DNA of 64,000 nucleotides from Pricia antarctica (GTDB lineage: Bacteria; Bacteroidota; Bacteroidia; Flavobacteriales; Flavobacteriaceae), in assembly GCF_900101815.1 (NCBI RefSeq), contig NZ_FNAO01000006.1:310001-374000 (forward strand), in the 5' to 3' direction. Under the pieces are notes generated by a model. It saw nothing but the letters and a program-made list of their open reading frames with translations, made no database searches and had not been told where the DNA came from. This document shows positions 26,402 through 34,920 of the stretch, one piece after another. Positions within the stretch are counted from its first letter, which is position 1. Every line of letters begins with the position of its first letter. The position numbers were made by a program, and so were the translations under genes.

Positions 26402-27505
26402 ATGAGATTAAAACAATTCGTATTGAGCACGGTTGCGGCCGCTTTGTTATTGACAGGATGTAGCACCGATGATGGCGCACCGGTCTTGCCGGAACCCGGT
26501 ACCGATTCCGCGGCCTATGAAAACGGAATTATAGTCGTGAACGAAGGCGGTATTACTAATGGAAACGCCTCGGTAAGCTTTATATCCGATGATTTGAGCG
26601 AAGTGCAGAATGCTATTTTCAATACTGCTAACGGGGTAGATGCTTGGGGCGATACGGCACAGAGTATGGCTTTTGATGGAGATTTTGGATACATCGTAGT
26701 CAGTTATTCCCAAAAAATAGAGATAGTGAACCGATACACTTTTGAATCTATCGCCACCATCGGAGGTCCCGGTAAGTCTGAATTTTTAAATCCCCGTTAC
26801 ATGGCGATTGCCAATGGAAAGGGCTATGTGTCCAATTGGGGAGACCCAGAAAATCCCGACGACGATTTTGTAGCCGTCATAAATTTGGAAAGCAATTCCG
26901 TCGCAACAAAAATTCCGGTTGGGGAAGGTCCCGAGCGTGTTTTAGTAAAGGATAATTCCATTTATGTTGCTTTAGAGGGTGGTTATAATTTTAATACCAG
27001 CGTTATTCGGATCGACGCGACTTCCGATACCGTAGCAGATTCCATCACGGTCGCAGAAGGCCCTAATTCTTTACAGTTGGATGCAGAAGGTAACCTTTGG
27101 ATACTTTCCAGTGGAAAGCCTGCCTACACGGAAGATGAAACCGCTGGTCAACTGAATAAAATCGATACGTCCAATAATACCGTTACCGAGACGTATGCGT
27201 TCTCCTCGACGGAACATCCCGGATACTTGGCTTATGAAGATGGTCTTTTATATTATAGCGTAGCGGGAAGTATTTTTAAGATGGATGTTTCAAGTATGAC
27301 ATTACCGGGGGAAGCAACGATTACAGGAACCCGTTTTTACGATATGACGGTAAAGGATGGAAAACTTTACGGCGCGGATGCCAAGGATTTCGCCAGCAAA
27401 GGGGCATTGGAAATTTATGACCTATCTGATAATTCGCTTGTAACTACTAAGGAAGTTGGCATTAATCCCGGAGCGATCTATTTCAACGGTTCCGCGGTAA
27501 AATAG
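26402..27505 (+). CDS. BtuG-like surface lipoprotein, DUF5074/YncE beta-propeller
   Basis: A lipoprotein signal (VAAALLLTGC, acylated Cys20, followed by STDDG) precedes a repeated beta-propeller: units such as KGYVSNWGDP, DDDFVAVINLESNS and PVGEGPERVLVKDNSIYVAL recur about every 45 residues, giving six or seven blades. In Bacteroides, BtuG is a propeller lipoprotein that sits on BtuB and hands it B12. Here the gene is 4 bases behind the riboswitch-controlled btuB and shares its transcript, so a BtuG-like role is the best inference, though sequence identity to Bacteroides BtuG was not measured. A terminator closes the operon. Confidence 0.85.
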   Translation: MRLKQFVLSTVAAALLLTGCSTDDGAPVLPEPGTDSAAYENGIIVVNEGGITNGNASVSFISDDLSEVQNAIFNTANGVDAWGDTAQSMAFDGDFGYIVVSYSQKIEIVNRYTFESIATIGGPGKSEFLNPRYMAIANGKGYVSNWGDPENPDDDFVAVINLESNSVATKIPVGEGPERVLVKDNSIYVALEGGYNFNTSVIRIDATSDTVADSITVAEGPNSLQLDAEGNLWILSSGKPAYTEDETAGQLNKIDTSNNTVTETYAFSSTEHPGYLAYEDGLLYYSVAGSIFKMDVSSMTLPGEATITGTRFYDMTVKDGKLYGADAKDFASKGALEIYDLSDNSLVTTKEVGINPGAIYFNGSAVK

Positions 27506-27539
27506 TAAAGTTTACAGGACTCAAGATAAGTTCAATTAA

Positions 27540-27577
27540 GAAGGGTGATCTATGTGCGCATAGCCACCCTTTTTTTC
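27540..27577 (+). terminator. Rho-independent terminator of the btuB operon
   Basis: Stem AAGGGTG / CACCCTT plus inner TATG / CATA around a TGCG loop, followed by seven T residues. The T run is on the plus strand, so it ends the btuB-propeller transcript. Confidence 0.85.
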
Positions 27578-27616
27578 TAGCGTTTCATCACCAGCCATCT
27601 GTATATCAAATAGAAT

Positions 27617-29104
27617 CTATCTAATCACCGGCAAATCCGTAACATACATAGTATCTCCCATAGGGGTTTGCAACTTAGAACTGGTGATGGTTTCCATGGG
27701 CAAGGCTACCGTAAAATCCATTTTGGCGGAGACGGTGCCCGTGATTTGTTGAATGGCCTTGGCCAAGAGTGGCTCGTTTAAATCACCTAAATCACCTAAG
27801 TTGGACAAATCTTCCTTTAATGGGATATCAGGTTGTAGTCCTGCGGTATAATCGGAGAATCCGTCCGCATTTTCATTGCGTCCCAAAAGAGGCTGGATGG
27901 CCCATCGGTTATTGGACTTAATTTTGCCTACGCGTTTCGGGCTGTAGAGATAGTTGTTTTCCCGATCATCGACCATGGTGACCGAAAATTCGTTTTTACC
28001 ACGGGTTTTTTCACCTATTTGCACGACATCCATATAGGGTTCGAGGCCATTAATGACCAATTCGCTAGCAGAGGCTGAGCCCTGAGTAGTCAAAACATAG
28101 ATCTTGGAAAGTTTCAAGGTGTTTATTGCAGTTCCTTTACCAGTCTTGTCCGCAAAATAGTCATGCAAATCGGTTTTCTTGTCTTCCAGAATTTTTTGAT
28201 ATTTATCATTGTATCTGGCTTTTAAGAAAACATCTTTGGTATTTGTTCCGTAAATCATACTCGAAAGTAGGCGAGCAGTATTCACAGAACCACCGGGATT
28301 ATAGCGCATGTCTAAAACCAAATCGGTCACACCGCCGGTTTTAAACCGACCGAAAGCGTCATTCAACTGTTCATCAAACTCATTGGTAAAACTGTTATAG
28401 ACCAAATAACCAATTTTTTTTCCGTTGGTTTCAATAATCTTGTCAAGAAAAACGGGATTTTCTTGTAAGTCCTTCTGTTTTGTTAAGGTAATTTCTTCTC
28501 CGTTGGGTACCGGTGTATTATCCACTATAGTAGCCATGTTCAGGGTATAGGTGTCGCTGTTACCGAAGAGCAGACCTCGATAGTTCGATTCCGTCAGGGT
28601 AGTACCGTTGACTCCCGTAAAAAGGTCTCCCCGGTGAATAGGTTTTGTAGCGGCATCGGAATTGGGAATGATATATCTTACATAGCCTATAATGTCGTTG
28701 CTATTAGGAATACGAACGAGGCCGAATTCCATACCATTGCTTTTCGAAATACCCGAAAGTGATTGTGTCAGTTCTACATAGTCGTCACTGTAGAAACTAA
28801 AACGATCTTCGTTAAATTGTAATTTGTTTTCAAAAAATTTACCGGGATCGTCTTCGGAGGCCAGAAATTCAGTATACGCTGCTGTACCTTGAGTAGTATT
28901 TGGAAATCGGTTATCCGCCAGGTTTTCGACATCGGCTTGCCAGAAATACCAGAAATTCATGGCCTTCCACATAAAATCCTGAACCTGTACCCCTGCATCG
29001 GGATCTGGTTCTACGGTATCAGAGAGGTATAAATCGTCTTCTTTTACGCAAGAGGACAATAGGAAAAGGGATAAAATCACCCCTGTTTTAAAATAGTTAA
29101 GCAT
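27617..29104 (-). CDS. S41-family peptidase lipoprotein (tail-specific protease type), copy 1
   Basis: A 495-residue lipoprotein: signal LSLFLLSSC, acylated Cys19, then VKEDD, which resembles the acidic export signal that sends Bacteroidota lipoproteins to the cell surface. An N-terminal helical region (about 40-110, with VQDFMWKAMNFWYFWQ) and a PDZ-like domain (about 115-210) precede the S41 core. The active site is in GSASASELVING, where Ser345 pairs with Lys370 in TRGKNEF at the 25-residue spacing seen in CtpA and Prc. It is a tandem paralogue of the next gene upstream, 77 bases apart, and probably cotranscribed with it. Substrates are unknown. Confidence 0.9.
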   Translation of the reverse strand: MLNYFKTGVILSLFLLSSCVKEDDLYLSDTVEPDPDAGVQVQDFMWKAMNFWYFWQADVENLADNRFPNTTQGTAAYTEFLASEDDPGKFFENKLQFNEDRFSFYSDDYVELTQSLSGISKSNGMEFGLVRIPNSNDIIGYVRYIIPNSDAATKPIHRGDLFTGVNGTTLTESNYRGLLFGNSDTYTLNMATIVDNTPVPNGEEITLTKQKDLQENPVFLDKIIETNGKKIGYLVYNSFTNEFDEQLNDAFGRFKTGGVTDLVLDMRYNPGGSVNTARLLSSMIYGTNTKDVFLKARYNDKYQKILEDKKTDLHDYFADKTGKGTAINTLKLSKIYVLTTQGSASASELVINGLEPYMDVVQIGEKTRGKNEFSVTMVDDRENNYLYSPKRVGKIKSNNRWAIQPLLGRNENADGFSDYTAGLQPDIPLKEDLSNLGDLGDLNEPLLAKAIQQITGTVSAKMDFTVALPMETITSSKLQTPMGDTMYVTDLPVIR

Positions 29105-29181
29105 AGCTTTTTCGATGATGGGTTGTATTTTAAGGATGAAAGGTCGATCCTCCTAGACGGTACAACGAAAAAAACATCAAT

Positions 29182-30732
29182 TTATTTTTGAATGGATGTT
29201 AAAGCAGATGGTTTGATCAAACCATCCATAAACATATTATCACCAGCGGGTTTAAACATTTTTGAGTTGGTAAGGTAATCAACAGATAAAACAGCTTGAA
29301 AGCTACTTTTTGCCGTGTTGCCTGTAATGACGGAAAGCGTAAACGCTAGCATGCGTTCGTTTTCATCACCGAGAACCCCTAAATTTTCAATGTCCTCCCT
29401 TATTTCGAAATCAGGCACAAGTCCGTTTTCATAGCCAGAAAAGCCGTCGGCATTCGCATTTTTCCCTAATAAAGGCTGAAGTGCCCACTGATTGTCGGGA
29501 TTGATAAACTGTATCCGCTGGGGGTCGTAGAGAAAAGCACCTTGAGGATCATCTACCAAAGTATAGGAAAATTCACTTTTACCCGTTGTTGTGGTCCCGA
29601 TTTGTACGACATCGACAAAAGGCTCTAATCCGTTTATTACCAACTCGCTGGCAGATGCGGTAGAACGGCTGGTAAGCACGTATACGCGATTGAGACCAAG
29701 TTCGTTCAGCGGGGTTTCGGAATCAATAGTAACATTGGTAAATTTATCGGGCTGTCCAAAAAAAGTATCCTGTAGATTTTTATTGACACTAGGTTGAATA
29801 AAAATCGCGGTAGTATCCGCTTTATATATTGAACTGGCGATTTGCACGGCAGAGGATACTCTTCCCCCCGGATTATATCGGAAATCCAGTATGAGTTCAT
29901 CAATGCCCTGTGCAGAGAAGTCCCCAAAAACATCATTTAGTTCATCATCGTATGCCGCCAGAAAGCCATTATACATCAAATAACCAATTCTTTTATCACC
30001 TTGTTCGATAACTTTATGGACAAGAATGGGATTTTCAGAAAAGTCAACAATTTTATCCAAAGAAATGGCTTTGCCGTTATTCACAATATCTTTTCCGGCA
30101 ATGTCGGCCATATTCAAGATGTAGCTACTTGCATCCCCGAACAATAAACTGATATAATTATCAATATTCAGATTTTGGCCATCAACGCCTACGAAAACGT
30201 CACCTCTTTTAATGTCTTTGGTAGATGCATCGGAATTTAACATTACATAAGTAACGACACCATATACCCCAAAACCGTCGTCATTCAGGTACAGATTAAA
30301 CTCAAGGCCATTACTTTGTGAAATGCCTTGTAACGCGTTTACCAAATCTTTATAATTTTCATTGACCACACTAAACCGATCAATTGCGGCATTATTTCCG
30401 ACCGATTGCTCATGCTGGTAAGTTAGGTCCTTGTAGAAAAAATCGGTCGGGTTATCTTCGGAGTCTAAAAAAGAAATATAATCTGGGTCTTCCAAATCAG
30501 AAAATTTATTATCCGCCAAATTAGGTACATCAGACTGCCAGAAGTAAAAAAGATTCATGGCCTGCCACATAAAATTCTGAACGGGATAATCCGCTGCGGT
30601 TTTTGTTTCCGCTGGTTGCGGCTTTTCCTGCTCCGGTTCGACATCCGGCAAGATATTATCATCATTGGAACAGCTCGTCAAGAACAGTCCCATGGCAATA
30701 CATACTAAAAGAGATTTCATATACTTTTTCAT
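29182..30732 (-). CDS. S41-family peptidase lipoprotein, copy 2
   Basis: A 516-residue paralogue of the following gene with the same layout: lipobox LFLTSC (Cys21) followed by SNDDN, helical N domain with VQNFMWQAMNLFYFWQ, a PDZ-like domain around 135-225 and the S41 core. The catalytic pair is Ser360 in STASASELVING and Lys385 in TTGKSEF; FRYNPGGRVSSAVQ is the conserved core strand. Both copies appear active, so this is a duplication with both members kept. It diverges from the ECF sigma gene across a 253-base region containing a candidate ECF promoter facing the other way. Confidence 0.9.
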   Translation of the reverse strand: MKKYMKSLLVCIAMGLFLTSCSNDDNILPDVEPEQEKPQPAETKTAADYPVQNFMWQAMNLFYFWQSDVPNLADNKFSDLEDPDYISFLDSEDNPTDFFYKDLTYQHEQSVGNNAAIDRFSVVNENYKDLVNALQGISQSNGLEFNLYLNDDGFGVYGVVTYVMLNSDASTKDIKRGDVFVGVDGQNLNIDNYISLLFGDASSYILNMADIAGKDIVNNGKAISLDKIVDFSENPILVHKVIEQGDKRIGYLMYNGFLAAYDDELNDVFGDFSAQGIDELILDFRYNPGGRVSSAVQIASSIYKADTTAIFIQPSVNKNLQDTFFGQPDKFTNVTIDSETPLNELGLNRVYVLTSRSTASASELVINGLEPFVDVVQIGTTTTGKSEFSYTLVDDPQGAFLYDPQRIQFINPDNQWALQPLLGKNANADGFSGYENGLVPDFEIREDIENLGVLGDENERMLAFTLSVITGNTAKSSFQAVLSVDYLTNSKMFKPAGDNMFMDGLIKPSALTSIQK

Positions 30733-30906
30733 AGCGGAAGAGTATCGTGGATTATGTGATACATCCCCAAATCAAGTAACGTTCCAAAGAAAAAGAAAAT
30801 GACTTATTAATCGGGGGATGGCATGGATTTATTACATCCTAATATACGTAAGCATTTAGTATAAGGTTGCCTAAATTACTTACATTTCAGGGAAATTAAA
30901 ATTTAT

Positions 30907-30934
30907 TGTAACAAAAATCGTTGTACTTCGTCTT
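30907..30934 (+). promoter_or_regulatory. Candidate autoregulated ECF promoter: TGTAACA-N15-CGTC
   Basis: TGTAACA (30907-30913) and CGTCTT (30929-30934) are separated by 15 bases, matching the general -35 (GTAAC) and -10 (CGTC) pattern of ECF promoters. It lies 51 bases before the sigma gene. The TAnnTTTG housekeeping box is absent here, supporting self-regulation; this is inference from pattern only. Confidence 0.5.
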
Positions 30935-30985
30935 CCTTATGTAGAACGATCACATCAATCAAAAAACAATCAGGCGCACCTCAAA

Positions 30986-31495
30986 ATGCAACAAACGGAA
31001 TTTCTTACTATCGTAATGCCTTTTAAGGATAAGTTGTTTCGACTGGCCAAACGTTTGCTGGTTTCGAAGGAGGAGGCGGAGGATGCTACTCAGGAAGTCC
31101 TGTTGAAATTGTGGTCGAAAAACAAGAAAATGGAAGGATATAACAATGTAGAAGCCTTCGCCATGACCATGACCAAGAATTTTTGTTTGGACCGTCTGAA
31201 GTCCAAACAGGCGGCAAATCTGAAATTGGTGCACAGCAATTATACGGACAACGATAGTTCGCTGGATAAAAAACTGGAGGCGACCGATAGTGTCTCCTGG
31301 GTACAGAAAATTATGGAGGAACTGCCCGAGCAACAAAAAATGGTATTACAATTGCGAGATGTGGAGCAGTACGAGTACGAGGAAATATCGGAAATGCTCG
31401 AAATGAAGCCTACCGCAGTACGAGTAGCTTTATCCCGGGCACGGAAAGCGGTCCGGGAAGAATTGACAAAAAAACATAATTATGGAATCGTATAA
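30986..31495 (+). CDS. ECF-type RNA polymerase sigma factor
   Basis: A 169-residue extracytoplasmic-function sigma factor. Region 2 is visible as AEDATQEVLLKLW (about 31-43), with downstream MTMTKNFCLDRLK. Region 4 is LPEQQKMVLQLRDVEQYEYEE plus the recognition helix TAVRVALSRARKAVRE (split at about 110-160). Regions 1.1 and 3 are absent, as expected. Its last 14 bases overlap the next gene, which codes for a one-helix membrane protein and probably its anti-sigma partner. A candidate self-recognised promoter lies at 30907-30934. Downstream DUF4252 genes are its likely regulon. Inducing signal unknown. Confidence 0.93.
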   Translation: MQQTEFLTIVMPFKDKLFRLAKRLLVSKEEAEDATQEVLLKLWSKNKKMEGYNNVEAFAMTMTKNFCLDRLKSKQAANLKLVHSNYTDNDSSLDKKLEATDSVSWVQKIMEELPEQQKMVLQLRDVEQYEYEEISEMLEMKPTAVRVALSRARKAVREELTKKHNYGIV

Positions 31496-31931
31496 AACAG
31501 ATAAAATAGAACAATTACTGGAAAAATATTTCGAGGCCGACACTACGGCCTTCGAAGAAGCGGATCTGCGTGCTTATTTTTCCCAAGATACGGTCGCGGA
31601 ACATTTAGAGCAGTATGCTCCAATGTTCCAGTATTTTTCCAAAGAAAAAGAAGAGCGGTTTACGAAAGAGGTGTTGAAGCCAAAAACCGGTACATCTCGA
31701 AGAATTTGGTACTCTTGGGTTTCTATCGCAGCCATCGTATTACTTTTGGTCGGGGCCTATTTCAAAACATCTATGGCTTCAAGTACCTTGGAAGATGAGT
31801 ACACCCAAGAAGAAATTGCGGCCGCGCAAGAAGCTTTGTCCCTACTATCTATCAATTTCAATAAAGGAGCAGGGCAAATAGTATATTTAGAAGAATTTGA
31901 AAAGAACACCAACCGTTTTTTGGATAACTGA
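31482..31931 (+). CDS. Putative anti-sigma factor, single-pass membrane protein, 149 aa
   Basis: Begins with a charged cytoplasmic segment of about 74 residues (LEKYFEADTTAFEEADLRAYF), then one transmembrane helix (about 75-94, WYSWVSIAAIVLLLVGAYF) and a 55-residue acidic extracytoplasmic tail. The layout and the 14-base overlap with the ECF sigma gene are those of an anti-sigma factor. The N-terminal pattern EEADLRAYFSQD resembles the short helical anti-sigma domain seen in many Flavobacteriaceae ECF operons. No zinc-binding HxxxCxxC motif is present. Role inferred from position. Confidence 0.75.
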   Translation: MESYKTDKIEQLLEKYFEADTTAFEEADLRAYFSQDTVAEHLEQYAPMFQYFSKEKEERFTKEVLKPKTGTSRRIWYSWVSIAAIVLLLVGAYFKTSMASSTLEDEYTQEEIAAAQEALSLLSINFNKGAGQIVYLEEFEKNTNRFLDN

Positions 31932-32007
31932 CAAAAATCACATTACTAAAACTAATTAAATAGCAAGCGCGAATAAAATCCCTCAATAACAAAATAAATT
32001 AGAAATC

Positions 32008-32556
32008 ATGACAAAGACAATTATTCTAACCGTACTGGCCTTTTTGCCCATCGTAAGCTTTGGCCAGGATATTTTCGATAAATATGAAGACAGTGATCAG
32101 GTCACTTTTGTGGCCATGCAGCCGAAGATGTTCCAGATGCTCGGCAAAATGAGTGTCAGCAGCGATGATCCCGAAGCGGCGGATTTTTTTAAGCTGGTGA
32201 ATTCGATTACCAGTTTTAAGGTCATTACTACCGAGAATGCCAAAATTTCAAAGGATATTGACAGTTGGGTGACCACACGCCTAAAAGGTTCGGCCTACGA
32301 AGAATTGATGCGGGTCAAGGATGGCGGTTCCAATGTAAAATTTTATGTCAAGGAAGGTAAAGATGCCGACCATGTAAAAGAACTGCTCATGTTCGTAACG
32401 GGCCTTCAAGAAGCCGATATCGATATCGATGGAAGAAAAATAGAGACCGTTTTGTTATCGCTAACTGGGGATATCAATTTACAGGAAATCGCCAAACTGA
32501 CCGATAAAATGGACTTGCCCGGTGGGAAGCAGTTGAAGAAAGCGGGGAGTCGGTAG
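32008..32556 (+). CDS. DUF4252 protein, secreted, copy 1
   Basis: A 182-residue protein with a Sec signal (cleavage near SFGQ, residue 20) and a mixed alpha/beta domain of unknown role. Landmarks are the start DIFDKYEDSDQV, the middle ITTENAKISKDID and the motif VKFYVKEGKDADHVKELLMFVTG, which recur in the next gene. No lipobox, so it is periplasmic or released. The gap of 76 bases after the anti-sigma gene contains no promoter of TAnnTTTG type, so it is probably part of the ECF operon. Confidence 0.88.
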   Translation: MTKTIILTVLAFLPIVSFGQDIFDKYEDSDQVTFVAMQPKMFQMLGKMSVSSDDPEAADFFKLVNSITSFKVITTENAKISKDIDSWVTTRLKGSAYEELMRVKDGGSNVKFYVKEGKDADHVKELLMFVTGLQEADIDIDGRKIETVLLSLTGDINLQEIAKLTDKMDLPGGKQLKKAGSR

Positions 32557-32729
32557 GCATTTGCGGTTGGTAGTTGCAGGAGGTGATGGCATGTTGAACC
32601 ATATAAACCAAGTTACGTAAAAAGCTTCAGTCGCCACAGTACATAATTAATAATTCGTTTCATTTTAATCATCAATTAATAATCATTAATCAGGCCCTGA
32701 AATACATTCAGGGTGAAAAACAAATAGTC

Positions 32730-33275
32730 ATGAAAAAATTAAATGTAATCTTCGCTTTGGCGCTTTTGCCGCTCTTCGGTTTTTCACAATCCGTTTTCGA
32801 TAAATATGACTCCATGGATAATGTGGGTTCGGTAACCGTAAACCAAAGCATGATCAAACTTGCGGGCAGTATTGCGGCCTTCGATCAAAACGACCAAGAA
32901 TCCCAGGATTTTGCGGACATTGCCCAAAGTCTGGAGGGCATCAAGGTTTTTATAACCGAGGATGCCGATATCTCAGAAGATATGGCCCTAACTGTTAAAC
33001 ACTATTTGAAAGCTTCGACCTTAGAGGAACTGATGCAAGTAAAAGATAAAGATGCCACAGTAAAACTCTACGTTAAGGAGGGAAAAGACGAGGACCATGT
33101 CAGCGAACTATTACTGTTTGTATCCGATATTGACAACCCCAAAATCGGATTCAAGAACCGAAAATTCGAAAGTATTTTAGTTTCCATGACAGGGAATATA
33201 GATTTGAATAAAATCGGGGCGCTAACCAACAAGATGGGGCTGCCAAAAGAACTGAATCAAGCAAGCAGGAAATAG
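32730..33275 (+). CDS. DUF4252 protein, secreted, copy 2
   Basis: A 181-residue paralogue of the preceding protein: Sec signal ending near GFSQ (residue 20), then SVFDKYDSMDNV, a middle region FITEDADISEDM and the shared VKLYVKEGKDEDHVSELLLFV. The close parallel in order and length shows a tandem duplication. No Cys for lipidation. The 173-base gap before it is A/T-rich and contains repeated ATTAAT segments but no recognised gene or clear promoter. Function unknown. Confidence 0.88.
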   Translation: MKKLNVIFALALLPLFGFSQSVFDKYDSMDNVGSVTVNQSMIKLAGSIAAFDQNDQESQDFADIAQSLEGIKVFITEDADISEDMALTVKHYLKASTLEELMQVKDKDATVKLYVKEGKDEDHVSELLLFVSDIDNPKIGFKNRKFESILVSMTGNIDLNKIGALTNKMGLPKELNQASRK

Positions 33276-33352
33276 GCAGACGCTTTTGCGGAGGACAATG
33301 AGCGCAGCCATTGAAGACCCTTGACTTTCCCTAATAATCTGAAAATATCAAT

Positions 33353-33889
33353 ATGAAAACTATAAGACTAAGCATCTATACGCTGTTTTTGTTGGCCTTT
33401 GCTGCGTGTAATTCGACTCAAAGCCTACAGGAGTACTATGTAGAGAATTCTTCAAACCCGAATTTTTTGTCCGTCGATTTGCCTGTCAGTCTCTTGAACA
33501 TGACAAAGGCCGATTTGACGGGAGCGCAAAAAGATGCATTGCAGTCTCTACGCAAGCTCAATGTTTTGGCATTCAAAAAAACGGATGACAATGTTGCGGA
33601 ATTCAAAACCGAAAAGGCCAAAGTAAAATCTATTTTGCAGCAGAAAAAGTTTAACGAGCTCATGAAGATAAATACAAGCTACGGCAAGGCCACAATCACC
33701 TACTTGGGTGCTGAGGATGCCATTGATGAGGTGGTCATTTACGGTGACAGCGACGAGAAAGGTTTTATGTTGGTAAGGGTTTTGGGCAAAAACATGAATC
33801 CAGCCAAAATCGTCCAATTTACCCAAGCGCTACAAAAGTCGGATTATAATGGCGAGGGCCTTGAAAAAATAGGAGAGCTGATCAAATGA
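33353..33889 (+). CDS. DUF4252 lipoprotein, copy 3
   Basis: A 178-residue member of the same family, more diverged, with a lipoprotein signal ending AFAAC (acylated Cys19, followed by NSTQS). The mature part keeps the family plan: a strand LSVDLPVSLLNM, a helix with QKDALQSLRKLNVLAF and the C-terminal ATITYLGAEDAIDEVVIYG. So the operon makes two soluble and one membrane-anchored DUF4252 proteins. It converges with the MscS gene, whose stop is only 12 bases away, and no obvious terminator separates them. Confidence 0.82.
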   Translation: MKTIRLSIYTLFLLAFAACNSTQSLQEYYVENSSNPNFLSVDLPVSLLNMTKADLTGAQKDALQSLRKLNVLAFKKTDDNVAEFKTEKAKVKSILQQKKFNELMKINTSYGKATITYLGAEDAIDEVVIYGDSDEKGFMLVRVLGKNMNPAKIVQFTQALQKSDYNGEGLEKIGELIK

Positions 33890-33901
33890 TGATTTAAGGT
33901 A

Positions 33902-34810
33902 TTAACTCTTCGACTCCTTCCCAATTTGGCTTTCCGTATGAACGGTCAAATTATTCTTACCAAAATCCAACGTGCGAATGGGGAAAGGGATATTGATATC
34001 GTTGCCATCGAAATGCTGCTTCATCAGTTTGATGGCTTTGTGCCTGGCGGCATGTTCCTGTTTGAACCCTGTAACATCCGTCCAAAAACGCACCATAAAG
34101 TTAATGGAGCTATCTCCGAATTCGGTAAAGAAAAATTCTACGCCCTCACCATTTCTTTGTTCAAAATTCTCACCTATAATCTTGACGGTAAGGTCTTCGA
34201 CTTCTTGAAGATCGCTTTCATAGCCTACACCGCAATTAACGGCAATACGGCCTCTCTCCGTTAAGGAATAATTGGTAAAAGCCCCATCTACAAATTTTGA
34301 ATTGGGTATTACGGTAATGTAGTTCTCCGGGGTCTTTATAACGATGTTGCGAAGCGAAATTTCCTGTACTACACCCGATGCATCCCCGTTCTTAATAGAA
34401 TCATGAATGCGGATGTCGGGCATAAAGGAGAGCATAAAACCTCCTACGGTATTGCTCAGGGTACCTTGTAAGGCCAAACCGATGGCCAGACCCAGAACCC
34501 CGGCTCCCGCCAAAATACTGGTGAGAACCTTATCCAAATCTAGAACGCTCAAGGCGGTGAAAAATCCTATCAAGATTACTGCGATGAACACGCTTTTGCC
34601 CACAATATTTTGTATAGACTCTTGACCAATATGCCTCAAGAGATATTTTCTGAGTAAATTTCGGACACCCTTGGCAATAAAGTAGAAAAGAACCATGGTT
34701 AAAATGGCCAATACAATATTGGGTAGTTTCAAGATGATTGCATCTAGCCATGCATCCATTTTATCCCAAAGTTTGCCAATGGAGTCTTGTATCGAAAATT
34801 TGTCTTGCAT
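33902..34810 (-). CDS. Small-conductance mechanosensitive channel (MscS family)
   Basis: Opens under membrane tension to release ions during hypo-osmotic shock. Three transmembrane helices (about 29-46, 70-90 and 95-128) are followed by the cytoplasmic vestibule domain. The pore helix has the alternating small-residue pattern AGAGVLGLAIGLALQGTLSN and the hinge VGGFMLSF. The beta domain contains VVQEISLRNIVIKTPEN and VIPNSKF, both typical of MscS. The 302-residue length is close to E. coli MscS (286). The upstream gap 34811-34920 shows nothing definite. It is convergent with the DUF4252 lipoprotein gene. Confidence 0.94.
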   Translation of the reverse strand: MQDKFSIQDSIGKLWDKMDAWLDAIILKLPNIVLAILTMVLFYFIAKGVRNLLRKYLLRHIGQESIQNIVGKSVFIAVILIGFFTALSVLDLDKVLTSILAGAGVLGLAIGLALQGTLSNTVGGFMLSFMPDIRIHDSIKNGDASGVVQEISLRNIVIKTPENYITVIPNSKFVDGAFTNYSLTERGRIAVNCGVGYESDLQEVEDLTVKIIGENFEQRNGEGVEFFFTEFGDSSINFMVRFWTDVTGFKQEHAARHKAIKLMKQHFDGNDINIPFPIRTLDFGKNNLTVHTESQIGKESKS

Positions 34811-34920
34811 GTTCGTTTGTGTTTTTTAGTTGCTATTTACGTATAGCATAGCTATAACAAATATCGCTTAATCCATTTACAATCTGTTATTCTATGGCTG
34901 TAATCTGAAAAAATCCTGCT

